This document shows, piece by piece, positions 19,064-27,272 of a DNA stretch of 64,000 bases. The notes below the pieces were generated by a model. That model was given only the letters and a program-made list of their open reading frames with translations, was not told the origin of the DNA and ran no database searches. Positions within the stretch are counted from its first letter, which is position 1, and each line of letters begins with the position of its first letter. This DNA is from Candidatus Zhuqueibacterota bacterium (GTDB lineage Bacteria; Zhuqueibacterota; Zhuqueibacteria; Residuimicrobiales; Oceaniaggregativiventaceae), in assembly GCA_014728115.1 (NCBI GenBank), contig WJME01000301.1, positions 1-64,000 on the forward strand. The letters are read 5' to 3'. Position numbers and translations under genes: made by a program.

Positions 19064-21727
19064 CTATTCCTCAAGAGTATAGATCTCACCGGTCAACTCG
19101 ATTTCTTTAGATTTCACCTCGGTGGTCGAAGCATCAGCCAGATCGTCAAATCCGGGTTGTTTACCTCCTACAAAAACTTTAAACTCGCCCGGCTCGACGA
19201 TGCGCAGACCGTTATCATCGATAAGAGAGAACGCTTTTGGATCCAGTGTAAAAGTCACCAATCGCCTCTCACCGGAGGCTAAAAAGATGCGTTGTATTCC
19301 TTTCAATGAACGGACAGGCACCGGAAAAGAGGCTTCTTTATCCGTGATATAAAGCTGCACCACCTCTTCGCCTGCCACATCTCCGTCGTTTTTCACTGTC
19401 ACCTGAACCTTGACTTGCTCGTTGGTTTGCGCGGAATTGGGGACCTCTAGGTCGTCATATTCAAAGCGCGTATAGCTCAGGCCATACCCAAAAGGAAAAA
19501 GGGGTTCTTTTTCCATATAACGGTAGGTACGACCCTGCATATCATACTGGCCAAAATCCGAAAGTTGATCAACAGATTTGTAAAAGGTAACCGGTAAACG
19601 TCCGGCAGGGTTATAGTCACCGAACAACACATCTGCGATGGCCGAGCCTCCACGCTGTCCGGGATACCAGGCTTCGACAATTGCCGGCACATTATCCGCA
19701 GCCCAGTTTATGGCTAGGGCGCTGCCATTGAGCAAAACGAGGACAGTGGGTTTATCGAGTTTGAGAATCGCTTTCAAGAGGTCTTTTTGCACTTTTGGCA
19801 GGTCTATCGTCACTCGATCCCCTCCGCTAAATCCTTCGACATGTACCTTCATCTCTTCACCTTCGAGTCGCGGAGAAAGACCCAGACACATCACAATGGC
19901 ATCGCTTTGTTCTGCTTTGATAAGTGCTTCCTGACGCAAGTTTTTACCATGCATAGCCCAAACCAACTGTGCGTGTGCATCACCTTGAAACTCGATAAAC
20001 TCGAACCGGATTTTGTACTTTTTACCTTTTTCCAGTCGTAGAGTACGGGTGTTTACGCTCGGATGATGAACATTGCGGCCTTTGACCAGGAGCGTATCCT
20101 GCAAATACACCCGGTACTCATTAAACGCAAATGCACCCAATTCATAATCCATGGTCTTGGGGATGTGCAGGTATCCAGTCCATCGCACACTAAAATTGTC
20201 ATCTTGCAGTCGGTTATCAGGTGCAGCGTCGCCCCAGTAAAAATCAATTCTCTCATCGATGCGTGTCAAGAGAGGTTCGCCCTCGAGTTCGTTATTATCA
20301 AAATATTCACCCAAAAGTCCACGTTCGCCATCGGGTGTGGTCAAAAGGGTGCCAGGAACGGGTTCCACTTTGTGCAGCCCCTCTGCCAATTCACAGCCCT
20401 GAGCGTACAGGATACGGGTGCTGAGGGATACTTTATCACGAATACCCTTCAGTGGGGTCACCGGACGGGTAGGCCAGCCATTATAATTCCCCAATAATAC
20501 ATCCAGTTCATCGGCATTGGGGCCGATTACTGCCAGAGTGCCAATATCTTTTGCCAATGGCAAAACATCATCATCGTTTTTCAACAGGACGATAGATTTT
20601 CGAGCAGTTTCCAGCGCCAATTGGTCGTTTTCGGGACTGTTATTCATAGAGTATGGAATCCGTGTATAAGGAACCCTGTCCGGAGGATCGAAAAAACCGA
20701 GTTTCATGCGAGCCATAAACAGGCGCTTTAATGACACATCGAGTTGAGCCTCATCCAGCAGCCCCATTTTAACGGCATCCTGCAGATGCGGATAAGTGCT
20801 GCCGCAATTCAAGTCGGTTCCGGCTTGTACAGCTGCCGCCGCAGCTGCTTCCGGTGTTTCCACCACCTTATGATTTTTGTGAAAATCGACGATGGCCCAA
20901 CAATCAGAAACCACATAGCCCTGAAATCCCCATTCATCCCGGAGGATCTGTTGCAGCAAAAGATTACTTCCGCAGCATGGATCGCCACGGAAACGATTAT
21001 ATGCGCACATGACTGAAAATGCCTTGGCATCAACGACACAATCGCGAAAATGAGGTAAATAGGTTTCCCGCAGATCGCGTTCACTCACCTGAGCGTTGAA
21101 GGTGTGGCGCTCTGATTCGGGTCCACTGTGGACAGCAAAGTGTTTGGGCGTAGCAATGGCTTTAAAATATCGCTCATGATCACCTTGTATTCCTTTAACA
21201 AATGCCATGCCGATACGACCAGTCAAAAATGGATCTTCACCATATGTTTCCATTCCCCTGCCCCACCGGGGATCGCGAAAAATATTGATATTGGGTGTCC
21301 AGAACGTGAGGCCCTGATAAATCCCCCGTTTTCCACGTCGAACGAATTCATGGTGTTTTGCACGGGCTTCATCTGAAATGACGGTAGCGACCTTAAAGAT
21401 GTGCTGTTCATCAAATGTGGCTGCCATGCCAATGGCTTGAGGAAAAACTGTGGCAACGCCAGCTCTGGCAACCCCGTGAAGGCACTCGTTCCACCAATTG
21501 TACTCGGGAATATTCAAGCGGGGAATTTCCGGAGCGTCGTAGCGCATCTGAGAGACTTTCTCCTCCAGAGTCATTCGGCTGATCAGATCATCGACACGCT
21601 CTTCAAAAGAGAGATCCGGATTCATAAATGGAAAAGATTCCTGGCCCATCACTGTAGAGGCCACCGCCCAAACGAGCAAAAACAGTATCCGTATGTAGGG
21701 ATTTGTTGCTGAGGATTGTCTCGCCAT
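19064..21727 (-). CDS. Secreted GH3 beta-glycosidase with PA14 insert
   Basis: Protein of 887 aa with a cleavable signal peptide (hydrophobic residues ~11-28, cleavage near VMGQ). The GH3 N-terminal barrel has TLEEKVSQM, NWWNECLHGVAR, the GKR-like PKHFAVHSGPE segment and nucleophile Asp in GYVVSDCWAI, which is closest to xylosidase/glucosidase-type GH3 enzymes. A PA14 domain (LLGEYFDNNELEG to MHGKNL) is inserted in the C-terminal sandwich domain, and a fibronectin III-like domain (VTVKNDGDVAGEEVVQLYI) closes the protein. It should release beta-linked glucose or xylose from oligosaccharides in the periplasm or outside; the exact substrate cannot be read. It sits 23 nt downstream of the aldo/keto reductase gene. 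Confidence 0.92.
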   Translation of the reverse strand: MARQSSATNPYIRILFLLVWAVASTVMGQESFPFMNPDLSFEERVDDLISRMTLEEKVSQMRYDAPEIPRLNIPEYNWWNECLHGVARAGVATVFPQAIGMAATFDEQHIFKVATVISDEARAKHHEFVRRGKRGIYQGLTFWTPNINIFRDPRWGRGMETYGEDPFLTGRIGMAFVKGIQGDHERYFKAIATPKHFAVHSGPESERHTFNAQVSERDLRETYLPHFRDCVVDAKAFSVMCAYNRFRGDPCCGSNLLLQQILRDEWGFQGYVVSDCWAIVDFHKNHKVVETPEAAAAAAVQAGTDLNCGSTYPHLQDAVKMGLLDEAQLDVSLKRLFMARMKLGFFDPPDRVPYTRIPYSMNNSPENDQLALETARKSIVLLKNDDDVLPLAKDIGTLAVIGPNADELDVLLGNYNGWPTRPVTPLKGIRDKVSLSTRILYAQGCELAEGLHKVEPVPGTLLTTPDGERGLLGEYFDNNELEGEPLLTRIDERIDFYWGDAAPDNRLQDDNFSVRWTGYLHIPKTMDYELGAFAFNEYRVYLQDTLLVKGRNVHHPSVNTRTLRLEKGKKYKIRFEFIEFQGDAHAQLVWAMHGKNLRQEALIKAEQSDAIVMCLGLSPRLEGEEMKVHVEGFSGGDRVTIDLPKVQKDLLKAILKLDKPTVLVLLNGSALAINWAADNVPAIVEAWYPGQRGGSAIADVLFGDYNPAGRLPVTFYKSVDQLSDFGQYDMQGRTYRYMEKEPLFPFGYGLSYTRFEYDDLEVPNSAQTNEQVKVQVTVKNDGDVAGEEVVQLYITDKEASFPVPVRSLKGIQRIFLASGERRLVTFTLDPKAFSLIDDNGLRIVEPGEFKVFVGGKQPGFDDLADASTTEVKSKEIELTGEIYTLEE

Positions 21728-21750
21728 GTGTTACTCCTCATTATCACAGT

Positions 21751-22746
21751 CTATTCATGATCTGTCAAAATATCATCAATGATTTTTTGTTCTTCCTCTG
21801 TCAGCTCTGGTGCATCGAGGATTTTTAAATTCTGTTCGAGCTGTTCGATTTTGCTGACGCCGACCACCACCGACGTTATTCGTTTATCTCTTAGAATCCA
21901 GGTCAAAGCGAGTTGTGCCAGGGTCTGTCCACGATCGGCGGCCACGGTATTGAGAGCCCGGATTTTATCGCGAGTCTCTTGGCCAAGTCGATCCTCGGTG
22001 AGAAATCCATGAGGTTTGGCTATTCTGGAATCCTGCGGGATACCGTCAAGGTAGCGATTGGTCAAAAGGCCTTGTGCCAGGGGTGAGAAGCAGATACAGC
22101 CAATGCCATAATCTTCCAATACACTCAGCAGATCCTGTTCAGGATTTCGGTGAAACATATTATATTTAGGCTGATGAATGAGACAAGGGGTTCCCATATC
22201 TTCCAACAGTTCGGCAGCTTCTGCGGTTTGCGCGGGTGGATAATTGGAAATACCGGCATAAATGGCTTTGCCATGTTGAACGGCAGAATGCAAGGCACCC
22301 ATGGTTTCTTCCAGCGGCGTATCCGGATCGTATCGATGCGAATAAAAAATATCTACGGATTCGATTTGCAAACGTTTCAGGCTGTCCTCAAGACTGGAAA
22401 GTAGATATTTACGCGATCCCCACTCACCATAGGGACCTGGCCACATATAATAGCCCGCTTTGGTAGAAATGATCATTTCATTGCGATATAAATGCATATC
22501 GCGCAGGATACGGCCAAAGTTTTCTTCAGCGGATCCGGCAGGAGGTCCATAATTGTTGGCCAAATCGAAATGCGTGATTCCTGCATCAAAGGCCCGATAA
22601 ATGATTTCGCGGCCGATTTCCAGGCAATCCACACCGCCAAAGTTATGCCACAGACCCAACGACAGAACGGGAAGACGAGTTCCGCTCATTCCACATCGCC
22701 GGTAGGTCATGTTTTGGTATCTGCTCTCCAAAGCTGAATAACCCAT
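21751..22746 (-). CDS. Aldo/keto reductase, YghZ (L-glyceraldehyde-3-phosphate reductase)-like
   Basis: Protein of 331 aa, a complete (beta/alpha)8 NADPH-dependent reductase. The N-terminus (YRRCGMSGTRLPVLSLGLW, HFDLANNYG) and the GSAEENFGRIL segment closely follow the YghZ/potassium-channel beta-subunit group. Catalytic residues are the Asp of FDLANNYG with its Tyr, Lys in ISTKAGY and His in FYSHRYDPDTP. YghZ detoxifies L-glyceraldehyde 3-phosphate and other aldehydes; the substrate in this sugar-related cluster may differ. It is cytoplasmic. It lies 34 nt after the TIM-barrel gene and 23 nt before GH3, so co-transcription is likely. Confidence 0.88.
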   Translation of the reverse strand: MGYSALESRYQNMTYRRCGMSGTRLPVLSLGLWHNFGGVDCLEIGREIIYRAFDAGITHFDLANNYGPPAGSAEENFGRILRDMHLYRNEMIISTKAGYYMWPGPYGEWGSRKYLLSSLEDSLKRLQIESVDIFYSHRYDPDTPLEETMGALHSAVQHGKAIYAGISNYPPAQTAEAAELLEDMGTPCLIHQPKYNMFHRNPEQDLLSVLEDYGIGCICFSPLAQGLLTNRYLDGIPQDSRIAKPHGFLTEDRLGQETRDKIRALNTVAADRGQTLAQLALTWILRDKRITSVVVGVSKIEQLEQNLKILDAPELTEEEQKIIDDILTDHE

Positions 22747-22780
22747 TTCTCACCTCGCAAAAGAGATTTACGATTAACCG

Positions 22781-23692
22781 TTAGACTTGAAAACTGTCAG
22801 CCTGAACGTACGCCTGGATAACGGCTTTTTCGCCCTCTGTGCCGGGCTTTGAATTACCGTGTTCCATTCCGACAATCAACGAGGGATCTTTTTTGTAAAT
22901 CCACTGGAAAATATTTTTATAATTTATTTCACCGGTGCCGGGTTCTTTGCGCCCGGGATTGTCACCCACCTGAAAATAACCGATCTCACTCCAGGCCCGT
23001 TCCATATTGGGAATGAGGTTGCCTTCGGTGATTTGCTGGTGATAAATATCGAAAAGAATCTTGCATGACGGGCTGTTGACCCCGCGGCATATCATGTAGG
23101 CCTGTGGGATTTTTGTGAGAAACAGTCCGGGATGATTTGCCCAGGGATTCAGCGGTTCGAGTACCATGACGAGTCCGCTGGGTTCACAAATTTCAGCACA
23201 GCGTTTGAGATTTTCGATCACAAGAGCGGTCTGATAGTCCCATTCCAGTCCGAGATCGAAACGGCCGGGTACCACGGTACAGTATTTGGCATTCACCCGT
23301 TTGGCTACCTCCACAGAATCGCGCATATCCGCCATGATTTTCTCTACGACGTCTTTATCATCTGTGGCAAACGTCACATTATTAAAATCAGCAGTGGCGA
23401 CAAAAACACCCATTTCCATGTTCAGACGGGTCATCTCTTTTGCGATCGTGTTCTGCATGTCGACGGATTTTTTTCTCATCCCATTATCTTCCAGAGCCCG
23501 AAATCCCTGGTCAGCCATAAATTTTAGTTGATCGATCAGATCCTGGCCTGCAGACTGTTTAAACATGCCAAAATGCGGCGCATATTTGAGTTTAAAGTCG
23601 TGTTTACCTGCGGCCTGGGCAGAATGACTCATGGTTGCCGAGACGGCAGCGGCCCCGGCTAAAGAAGTACCGATAAATTGACGTCTGTTCAT
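22781..23692 (-). CDS. Tat-exported sugar isomerase/epimerase-like TIM-barrel protein (hydroxypyruvate isomerase family)
   Basis: Protein of 303 aa beginning MNRRQFIGTSLAGAAAV, a twin-arginine signal with cleavage after SAQA. The mature part is an AP-endonuclease-2/xylose-isomerase-like TIM barrel, most similar in layout to hydroxypyruvate isomerases. Candidate metal ligands are Glu in LEPLNPW, Asp/His in LFDIYHQQ and Glu in GMEHGNS near the C-terminus. Tat export suggests it folds with its metal in the cytoplasm before secretion. Such exported copies are common in polysaccharide-degrading bacteria, and the physiological substrate is generally unknown. It starts 9 nt after the TPR lipoprotein gene. 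Confidence 0.85.
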   Translation of the reverse strand: MNRRQFIGTSLAGAAAVSATMSHSAQAAGKHDFKLKYAPHFGMFKQSAGQDLIDQLKFMADQGFRALEDNGMRKKSVDMQNTIAKEMTRLNMEMGVFVATADFNNVTFATDDKDVVEKIMADMRDSVEVAKRVNAKYCTVVPGRFDLGLEWDYQTALVIENLKRCAEICEPSGLVMVLEPLNPWANHPGLFLTKIPQAYMICRGVNSPSCKILFDIYHQQITEGNLIPNMERAWSEIGYFQVGDNPGRKEPGTGEINYKNIFQWIYKKDPSLIVGMEHGNSKPGTEGEKAVIQAYVQADSFQV

Positions 23693-23701
23693 GATTTTCT
23701 C

Positions 23702-24640
23702 CTATTCATGACCCCAAAACTCTTTGAGTAGTTTGCGCCTGCGACGAATTTCTTTGGCAGTCTCTGCAGCCTGTTCTGCATAAGGACCCTGTGGCTGTAT
23801 GGAGACGGCTTTATCCAATTCGCTCAAAGCATTGTCATACTCTTTTTTATTTTTTTTGTGATAGGCCAGACCCATAAAATAGTGCGGTGCACCTAAATTG
23901 GGTCTGAGAGCTGCTGCAAGCCCAAAATGTTCAATGGCATCCCAGAGTTGGCTATCGTTCCGGGTTTTGGATAATTTGCGGCCCATGGCCATATGAAAAT
24001 GATATTTGGCATCCTCGTTATCGGGTTTCAACTCTAGTGCCTGTTCAAGCAAAGTAATCGCCAGATCAAATTTTTTATCCGGTATGAGAGCAGCTCCTTT
24101 TTGAGTCAATTCCTTGGATGCCTGTTCAAGGCTGTCCAGTGCCGAAATGGCCACAGAAAAGGGTTCTTTATCTGTGGCAACCTGCAGGCCGCTTTGAAAC
24201 GTCTCCTGTGCGCGATCATGCCATCCCATATCCTGATAAAGGCCTGCCAGGCCCAGATATGCAGGCACAGTGGTCGAATCGATCTCTAGTGCTCTGGTAT
24301 AGTCCTGGATCGCCTGACGTTCATTCGCTTGTTTTTTGCCAGAATCGGCAATTGTCGTAATCACGGTTGCCAAGGCTTGTCGAAATGTGGTGTCACTCGG
24401 ACTCTTTTGCCAGGCCTGATGCAATGCCCATCGGGCACTATCCAGTACACCGATCTGCTGATAGGCTCGTCCCATCAAATAGTATGCATCTGCGCGAGAA
24501 GAGTCTTCTTTGACCAGTCGTTTACATTCTTTGATGGTCGGTCGATAGTCTCCCGTGTCATAATACTGTGTTGCTTTTTTCAGGGGTGCACAACTCGAAA
24601 CAATGACAAAGAACGCATATATCCATCTTTTATATTGCAT
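23702..24640 (-). CDS. TPR-repeat lipoprotein
   Basis: Protein of 312 aa from the ATG at 24640, chosen because AGGAGG lies just upstream and because the N-terminus MQYKRWIYAFFVIVSSC then gives a lipoprotein signal ending at Cys. About six tetratricopeptide units follow (ADAYYLMGRAYQQIG, PAYLGLAGLYQDMGWHDRAQ, APHYFMGLAYHKKNKKEYDN), a scaffold for protein-protein contacts. It is expected to be anchored to a membrane facing the periplasm. It is the first gene of the run toward the TIM-barrel protein, aldo/keto reductase and GH3, so it may organise an envelope complex for sugar processing; that is inference. Confidence 0.87.
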   Translation of the reverse strand: MQYKRWIYAFFVIVSSCAPLKKATQYYDTGDYRPTIKECKRLVKEDSSRADAYYLMGRAYQQIGVLDSARWALHQAWQKSPSDTTFRQALATVITTIADSGKKQANERQAIQDYTRALEIDSTTVPAYLGLAGLYQDMGWHDRAQETFQSGLQVATDKEPFSVAISALDSLEQASKELTQKGAALIPDKKFDLAITLLEQALELKPDNEDAKYHFHMAMGRKLSKTRNDSQLWDAIEHFGLAAALRPNLGAPHYFMGLAYHKKNKKEYDNALSELDKAVSIQPQGPYAEQAAETAKEIRRRRKLLKEFWGHE

Positions 24641-24685
24641 GATACCTCCTAAAATAACCAAATCTAATGAATTACACAATTTTTT

Positions 24686-24714
24686 TTTATACTTAATCAT
24701 AAGGCGAATAACAA
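24686..24714 (-). promoter_or_regulatory. Promoter of the TPR-lipoprotein/GH3 cluster
   Basis: On the minus strand TTGTTA (24714-24709), 17 bp, TATAAA (24691-24686). Transcription would begin near 24679 and give a ~40-nt leader ending in AGGAGG before the ATG at 24640. Confidence 0.5.
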
Positions 24715-24840
24715 GAAAATCATGTTCGCAAGACAAAAATATTTAAAATCACAGGCATTCGGGGAAATACATGTTCATCTAATGGCCTGAAAAAGGAGAG
24801 AATATCGGAAAGAGTATGATGATTAAGCAAAATCAGCACT

Positions 24841-25443
24841 TTAAGGTTGGATCAAGGGTTCAGAGCCCACGTAATTGGCCAAACGATCTCGCAAAAACAA
24901 GCGAGCGCGGTGCAGGTTAGATTTTACGGCAGCCAGGGTCATATCCAGCATTTCGGCGATCTCTTTAAGGGAATATCCTTCGATATCTTTGAGAATAAAG
25001 ACCGAACGAAATTTCGGAGGCAGTTCTTCAATCGCCTGCTGCATAGACTCACGCAATTCATTGTTGATCACCGTATTCAGGGGATTGTTTCCCAGCGCCC
25101 GGTTGAAAGTATCAATAGTATCCTGACTTATATCGCTTTGGGACTCGTCCAGATCGGCGGCTTCTTTTTTCCGCGCTCTTAAACGCATGAGTGCATAATT
25201 GGTAGCTATACGATAAATCCACGTAGAAAGAGAGGATTGGCCTTTGAAGGTAGGCAATGCCTGAAACACTTTGAGAAATGTTTCCTGAAGCACACATTCC
25301 GCTTCCGTTTCATTCGCCAGCAACTTTAGGGCGGTATTATAGACCAACCGCTCATTATCACTGACAATTTTTGCCTGAGCAGTCTTTTCGCCTCGTATTG
25401 CTTTTTCTACTAGTTTTTTTTCGGAACTATAATCGCCGTTCAT
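24841..25443 (-). CDS. ECF-type RNA polymerase sigma factor
   Basis: Protein of 200 aa, the normal size of group 4 sigma factors. Region 2 spans residues ~20-90 (LVYNTALKLLANETEAECVL, TFKGQSSLSTWIYRIATNYA), with the tryptophan-containing -10 recognition helix. Region 4 is in the C-terminal third (ELPPKFRSVFILKDIEGYSL, EIAEMLDMTLAAVKSNLHRA), a helix-turn-helix for the -35. A ~30-residue acidic linker with a glutamine/serine-rich stretch separates the regions. No anti-sigma factor or zinc-binding partner is encoded next to it, so how it is controlled is not evident. It is cytoplasmic. It may direct envelope-stress genes, but its targets cannot be read here. Confidence 0.92.
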   Translation of the reverse strand: MNGDYSSEKKLVEKAIRGEKTAQAKIVSDNERLVYNTALKLLANETEAECVLQETFLKVFQALPTFKGQSSLSTWIYRIATNYALMRLRARKKEAADLDESQSDISQDTIDTFNRALGNNPLNTVINNELRESMQQAIEELPPKFRSVFILKDIEGYSLKEIAEMLDMTLAAVKSNLHRARLFLRDRLANYVGSEPLIQP

Positions 25444-25570
25444 AATAGCCTGTCTTTATGTCCTTAGCTTATAAATATAGGCATATTGGAAAAAAAGTGC
25501 AAGAGGTTTCGGAAAACAGGGAGGGTTCCAGGTCCGGATAGCGGCTTGTTGCGGGTGAACAGTTTATTCA

Positions 25571-25607
25571 AAAATAATTGCCCATGTCCGTTGAATGGAC
25601 ATGGGCA
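25571..25607 (-). terminator. Intrinsic terminator of the OsmC/TlpA operon
   Basis: A perfect 11-bp stem (25579-25589 with 25597-25607, loop of 7) is followed on the minus strand by ATTATTTTT. It lies 26 bp after the osmC-like stop codon. Confidence 0.8.
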
Positions 25608-25632
25608 GAATTTCGTTCTAAACCAGCAGCGT

Positions 25633-26052
25633 TTATCCTGGCTCTTTGATTTCGTATTCCACTTTGATCGGTACAGATTCTTTTAGCATCGCTGAAGCTG
25701 AACAATATTTTTCTTTTGACAATTCGATAGCTCTCTCGACTGCGGATTTTGAGATATCCTTGCCATAAAAGACAAATTTCATGGTCACATGGGTAAATAC
25801 TTTGGGATGTTCTTTTGCTCGTTCAGCCAAAAGAGTGCATTCATAATCGGTCAAATCGACGCGTTTTTTCTGCAGAATCGAGAGAATATCCATAGAGGTA
25901 CACCCCCCCAGACCGATCAGGAATAGCTCTAACGGTTTACTGGCGGCATCAGATCCTCCAAACTGTTCCGGGCCATCCATAACGATCCAGTGCCCGGAAT
26001 CGGCTTTTGCTGTCAATGTCAATCCCTGAACCTGCTTGATTGTCGCTTCCAT
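25633..26052 (-). CDS. OsmC/Ohr-family protein
   Basis: Protein of 139 aa from the ATG at 26052; an upstream in-frame start would run deep into the previous gene. The OsmC fold has its two redox cysteines in GLGGCTSMDIL and KEKYCSASAML, separated by about 60 residues. The family reduces organic hydroperoxides using a thiol or lipoyl donor. The divergent N-terminus (ATIKQVQGLTLTAKADSGHW, PLELFLIGLGGC) is that of the YhfA-like branch, where activity is less certain. It is the last gene of a run of four redox-related genes (81-aa protein, TlpA-like thioredoxin, DUF1858, OsmC). It begins 2 nt after the DUF1858 stop codon and is followed by a strong terminator. Confidence 0.9.
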   Translation of the reverse strand: MEATIKQVQGLTLTAKADSGHWIVMDGPEQFGGSDAASKPLELFLIGLGGCTSMDILSILQKKRVDLTDYECTLLAERAKEHPKVFTHVTMKFVFYGKDISKSAVERAIELSKEKYCSASAMLKESVPIKVEYEIKEPG

Positions 26053-26054
26053 AT

Positions 26055-26264
26055 CTATCCCTGGTTTGTGCAATACTTGTTGAGTTCCTGTACTATTTGA
26101 TCGATTTTGGAATCAGAAAAGCCTTTTTCTTTCATAGCCGACTCCAGGGTACCCCAAATCGGTTCTCCGCAAGCGATGCATCTGATTCCCTTTTCCATTA
26201 AAAATCTGACTGAACGCGGACATTCTTGTGTCACATGTTCAATAGGAGAATTTTTATCAAACAT
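26055..26264 (-). CDS. DUF1858 domain protein
   Basis: Protein of 69 aa, only the DUF1858 domain: SPIEHVTQECPRSVRFLMEK, then GIRCIACGEPIWGTLESAMK. The CIAC pair is the expected Cys-x2-Cys of this family, seen alone or fused to disulfide reductases, rhodanese-like and hybrid-cluster-protein neighbours. A role in sulfur or redox chemistry is a family-level expectation, not proven. It is cytoplasmic. It starts 9 nt after the TlpA-like gene and ends 2 nt before osmC, which supports co-translation. Confidence 0.85.
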   Translation of the reverse strand: MFDKNSPIEHVTQECPRSVRFLMEKGIRCIACGEPIWGTLESAMKEKGFSDSKIDQIVQELNKYCTNQG

Positions 26265-26273
26265 CCATCATCT

Positions 26274-26834
26274 CTATAATAGTGCTTTTACATCCTGTTC
26301 AAAGGCTTCATAGGGCGATAGCCCGGCTTTTCTGGGCAAGCCCACATATTTTTCTGCAATTCGACCATTCTTGTCGATCACAAACGTCGTTGGGATGCCC
26401 TTGATGGGCCCAAATCCCTCAAAGGTTTGCTGGTTCAAAAGGGCAATCGGGTAATTGATATTATAAGACTCTACAAATTTTTCTACTGCATCGACGCCTT
26501 CTTGTGCTGCCGCAATCCCCAAAATAACCAATCCATCATCGTTATATTCGTCATACAGCTTTATAAAATCGGGAATTTCCGCCCGACAGGGTGGGCACCA
26601 GGTGTCCCATATATTGACAATCAATACTTTGCCTTGATAATCACTCAGCGAGACCTGTTCACCGCCCAATTTCTCTACGGTAAAATTATAGGCTTGCGGG
26701 CGATTGCTATTTTCCGAGCTCACATTGGTGCTCTCTTGTGTGCTATTATTATTATCCGTACCATTTCCGCATCCGACCAGGGCAACCATCAGGAATGAGA
26801 TGCTCAGAATCAGCCAGGAATGTTTATTGAACAT
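26274..26834 (-). CDS. TlpA/ResA-like thioredoxin lipoprotein
   Basis: Protein of 186 aa from the ATG at 26834, which gives a proper lipoprotein signal (SFLMVALVGC, Cys at position ~22) followed by an Asn/Ser/Thr-rich tether. The thioredoxin fold has the active site WCPPC within NIWDTWCPPCRAEIPDF, the cis-Pro loop GIPTTFVID and the inserted segment typical of TlpA/ResA. It should reduce disulfides on the periplasmic side, for example in cytochrome c assembly. Electron supply is unknown. Its first 11 bases overlap the end of the upstream 81-codon gene. Confidence 0.92.
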   Translation of the reverse strand: MFNKHSWLILSISFLMVALVGCGNGTDNNNSTQESTNVSSENSNRPQAYNFTVEKLGGEQVSLSDYQGKVLIVNIWDTWCPPCRAEIPDFIKLYDEYNDDGLVILGIAAAQEGVDAVEKFVESYNINYPIALLNQQTFEGFGPIKGIPTTFVIDKNGRIAEKYVGLPRKAGLSPYEAFEQDVKALL

Positions 26835-27069
26835 TGTATGTTTCCTCCAGATAAATGTTTTTCCCCGAGCTGTCAAATGTTTCATCTATAAGCTTGCTCA
26901 CTTGATGGTTGAGCGTTAATCGAATCACGTCGCTCTTGCACATTGCTGCAAGCTCTTCACAGATACGATCTTTGAGCAGCTCGGCGATTTCCCGAGAGCG
27001 GCAAGCTTTGATGCGCTCCTTTAAATCACCGCAAAACATGCGAATTATTTTCATCTCTTCATTCATCAC
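26824..27069 (-). CDS. Small helical protein of unknown function
   Basis: Protein of 81 aa from GTG 27069, or 80 aa from the adjacent ATG at 27066; no clear ribosome-binding site decides between them. It has no signal peptide. Charged heptad-like stretches (GDLKERIKACRSREIAELLK, CEELAAMCKSDVIRLTLNHQ) suggest an all-alpha fold, with three cysteines. It overlaps the TlpA-like gene by 11 bases in a different frame, which together with its composition supports it being real and translationally coupled. I do not recognise a family. Position suggests a link with thiol redox chemistry, which is only inference. Confidence 0.6.
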   Translation of the reverse strand: MMNEEMKIIRMFCGDLKERIKACRSREIAELLKDRICEELAAMCKSDVIRLTLNHQVSKLIDETFDSSGKNIYLEETYNVQ

Positions 27070-27134
27070 ATAGTTAGATGGACAAAGAGGGTAAAAGTTT
27101 CAAACTTAATTTTTATCGCAACTTTTCTGTGTTT

Positions 27135-27162
27135 CTTATAAAAATGCGATCATTTATCTCAA
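27135..27162 (-). promoter_or_regulatory. Candidate promoter of the redox operon
   Basis: On the minus strand TTGAGA (27162-27157), 16 bp, TATAAG (27140-27135). It would yield a ~60-nt leader before the 81-aa gene. Confidence 0.38.
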
Positions 27163-27202
27163 CAAAACCGGACAAATCATTCATCCTTGAATCAAGAAGA
27201 GC

Positions 27203-27231
27203 TTGACTCTGACAGAATAAATCCTTAAAAT
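27203..27231 (+). promoter_or_regulatory. Promoter of the 27273-31114 gene run
   Basis: TTGACT (27203-27208), 17 bp, TAAAAT (27226-27231). The predicted start near 27238 gives a ~35-nt leader. It is divergent from the redox operon promoter, 40 bp away. Confidence 0.5.
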
Positions 27232-27272
27232 TTTCAATAGCTTATTCAAACACAATCTGGGTGGGAATCCCT

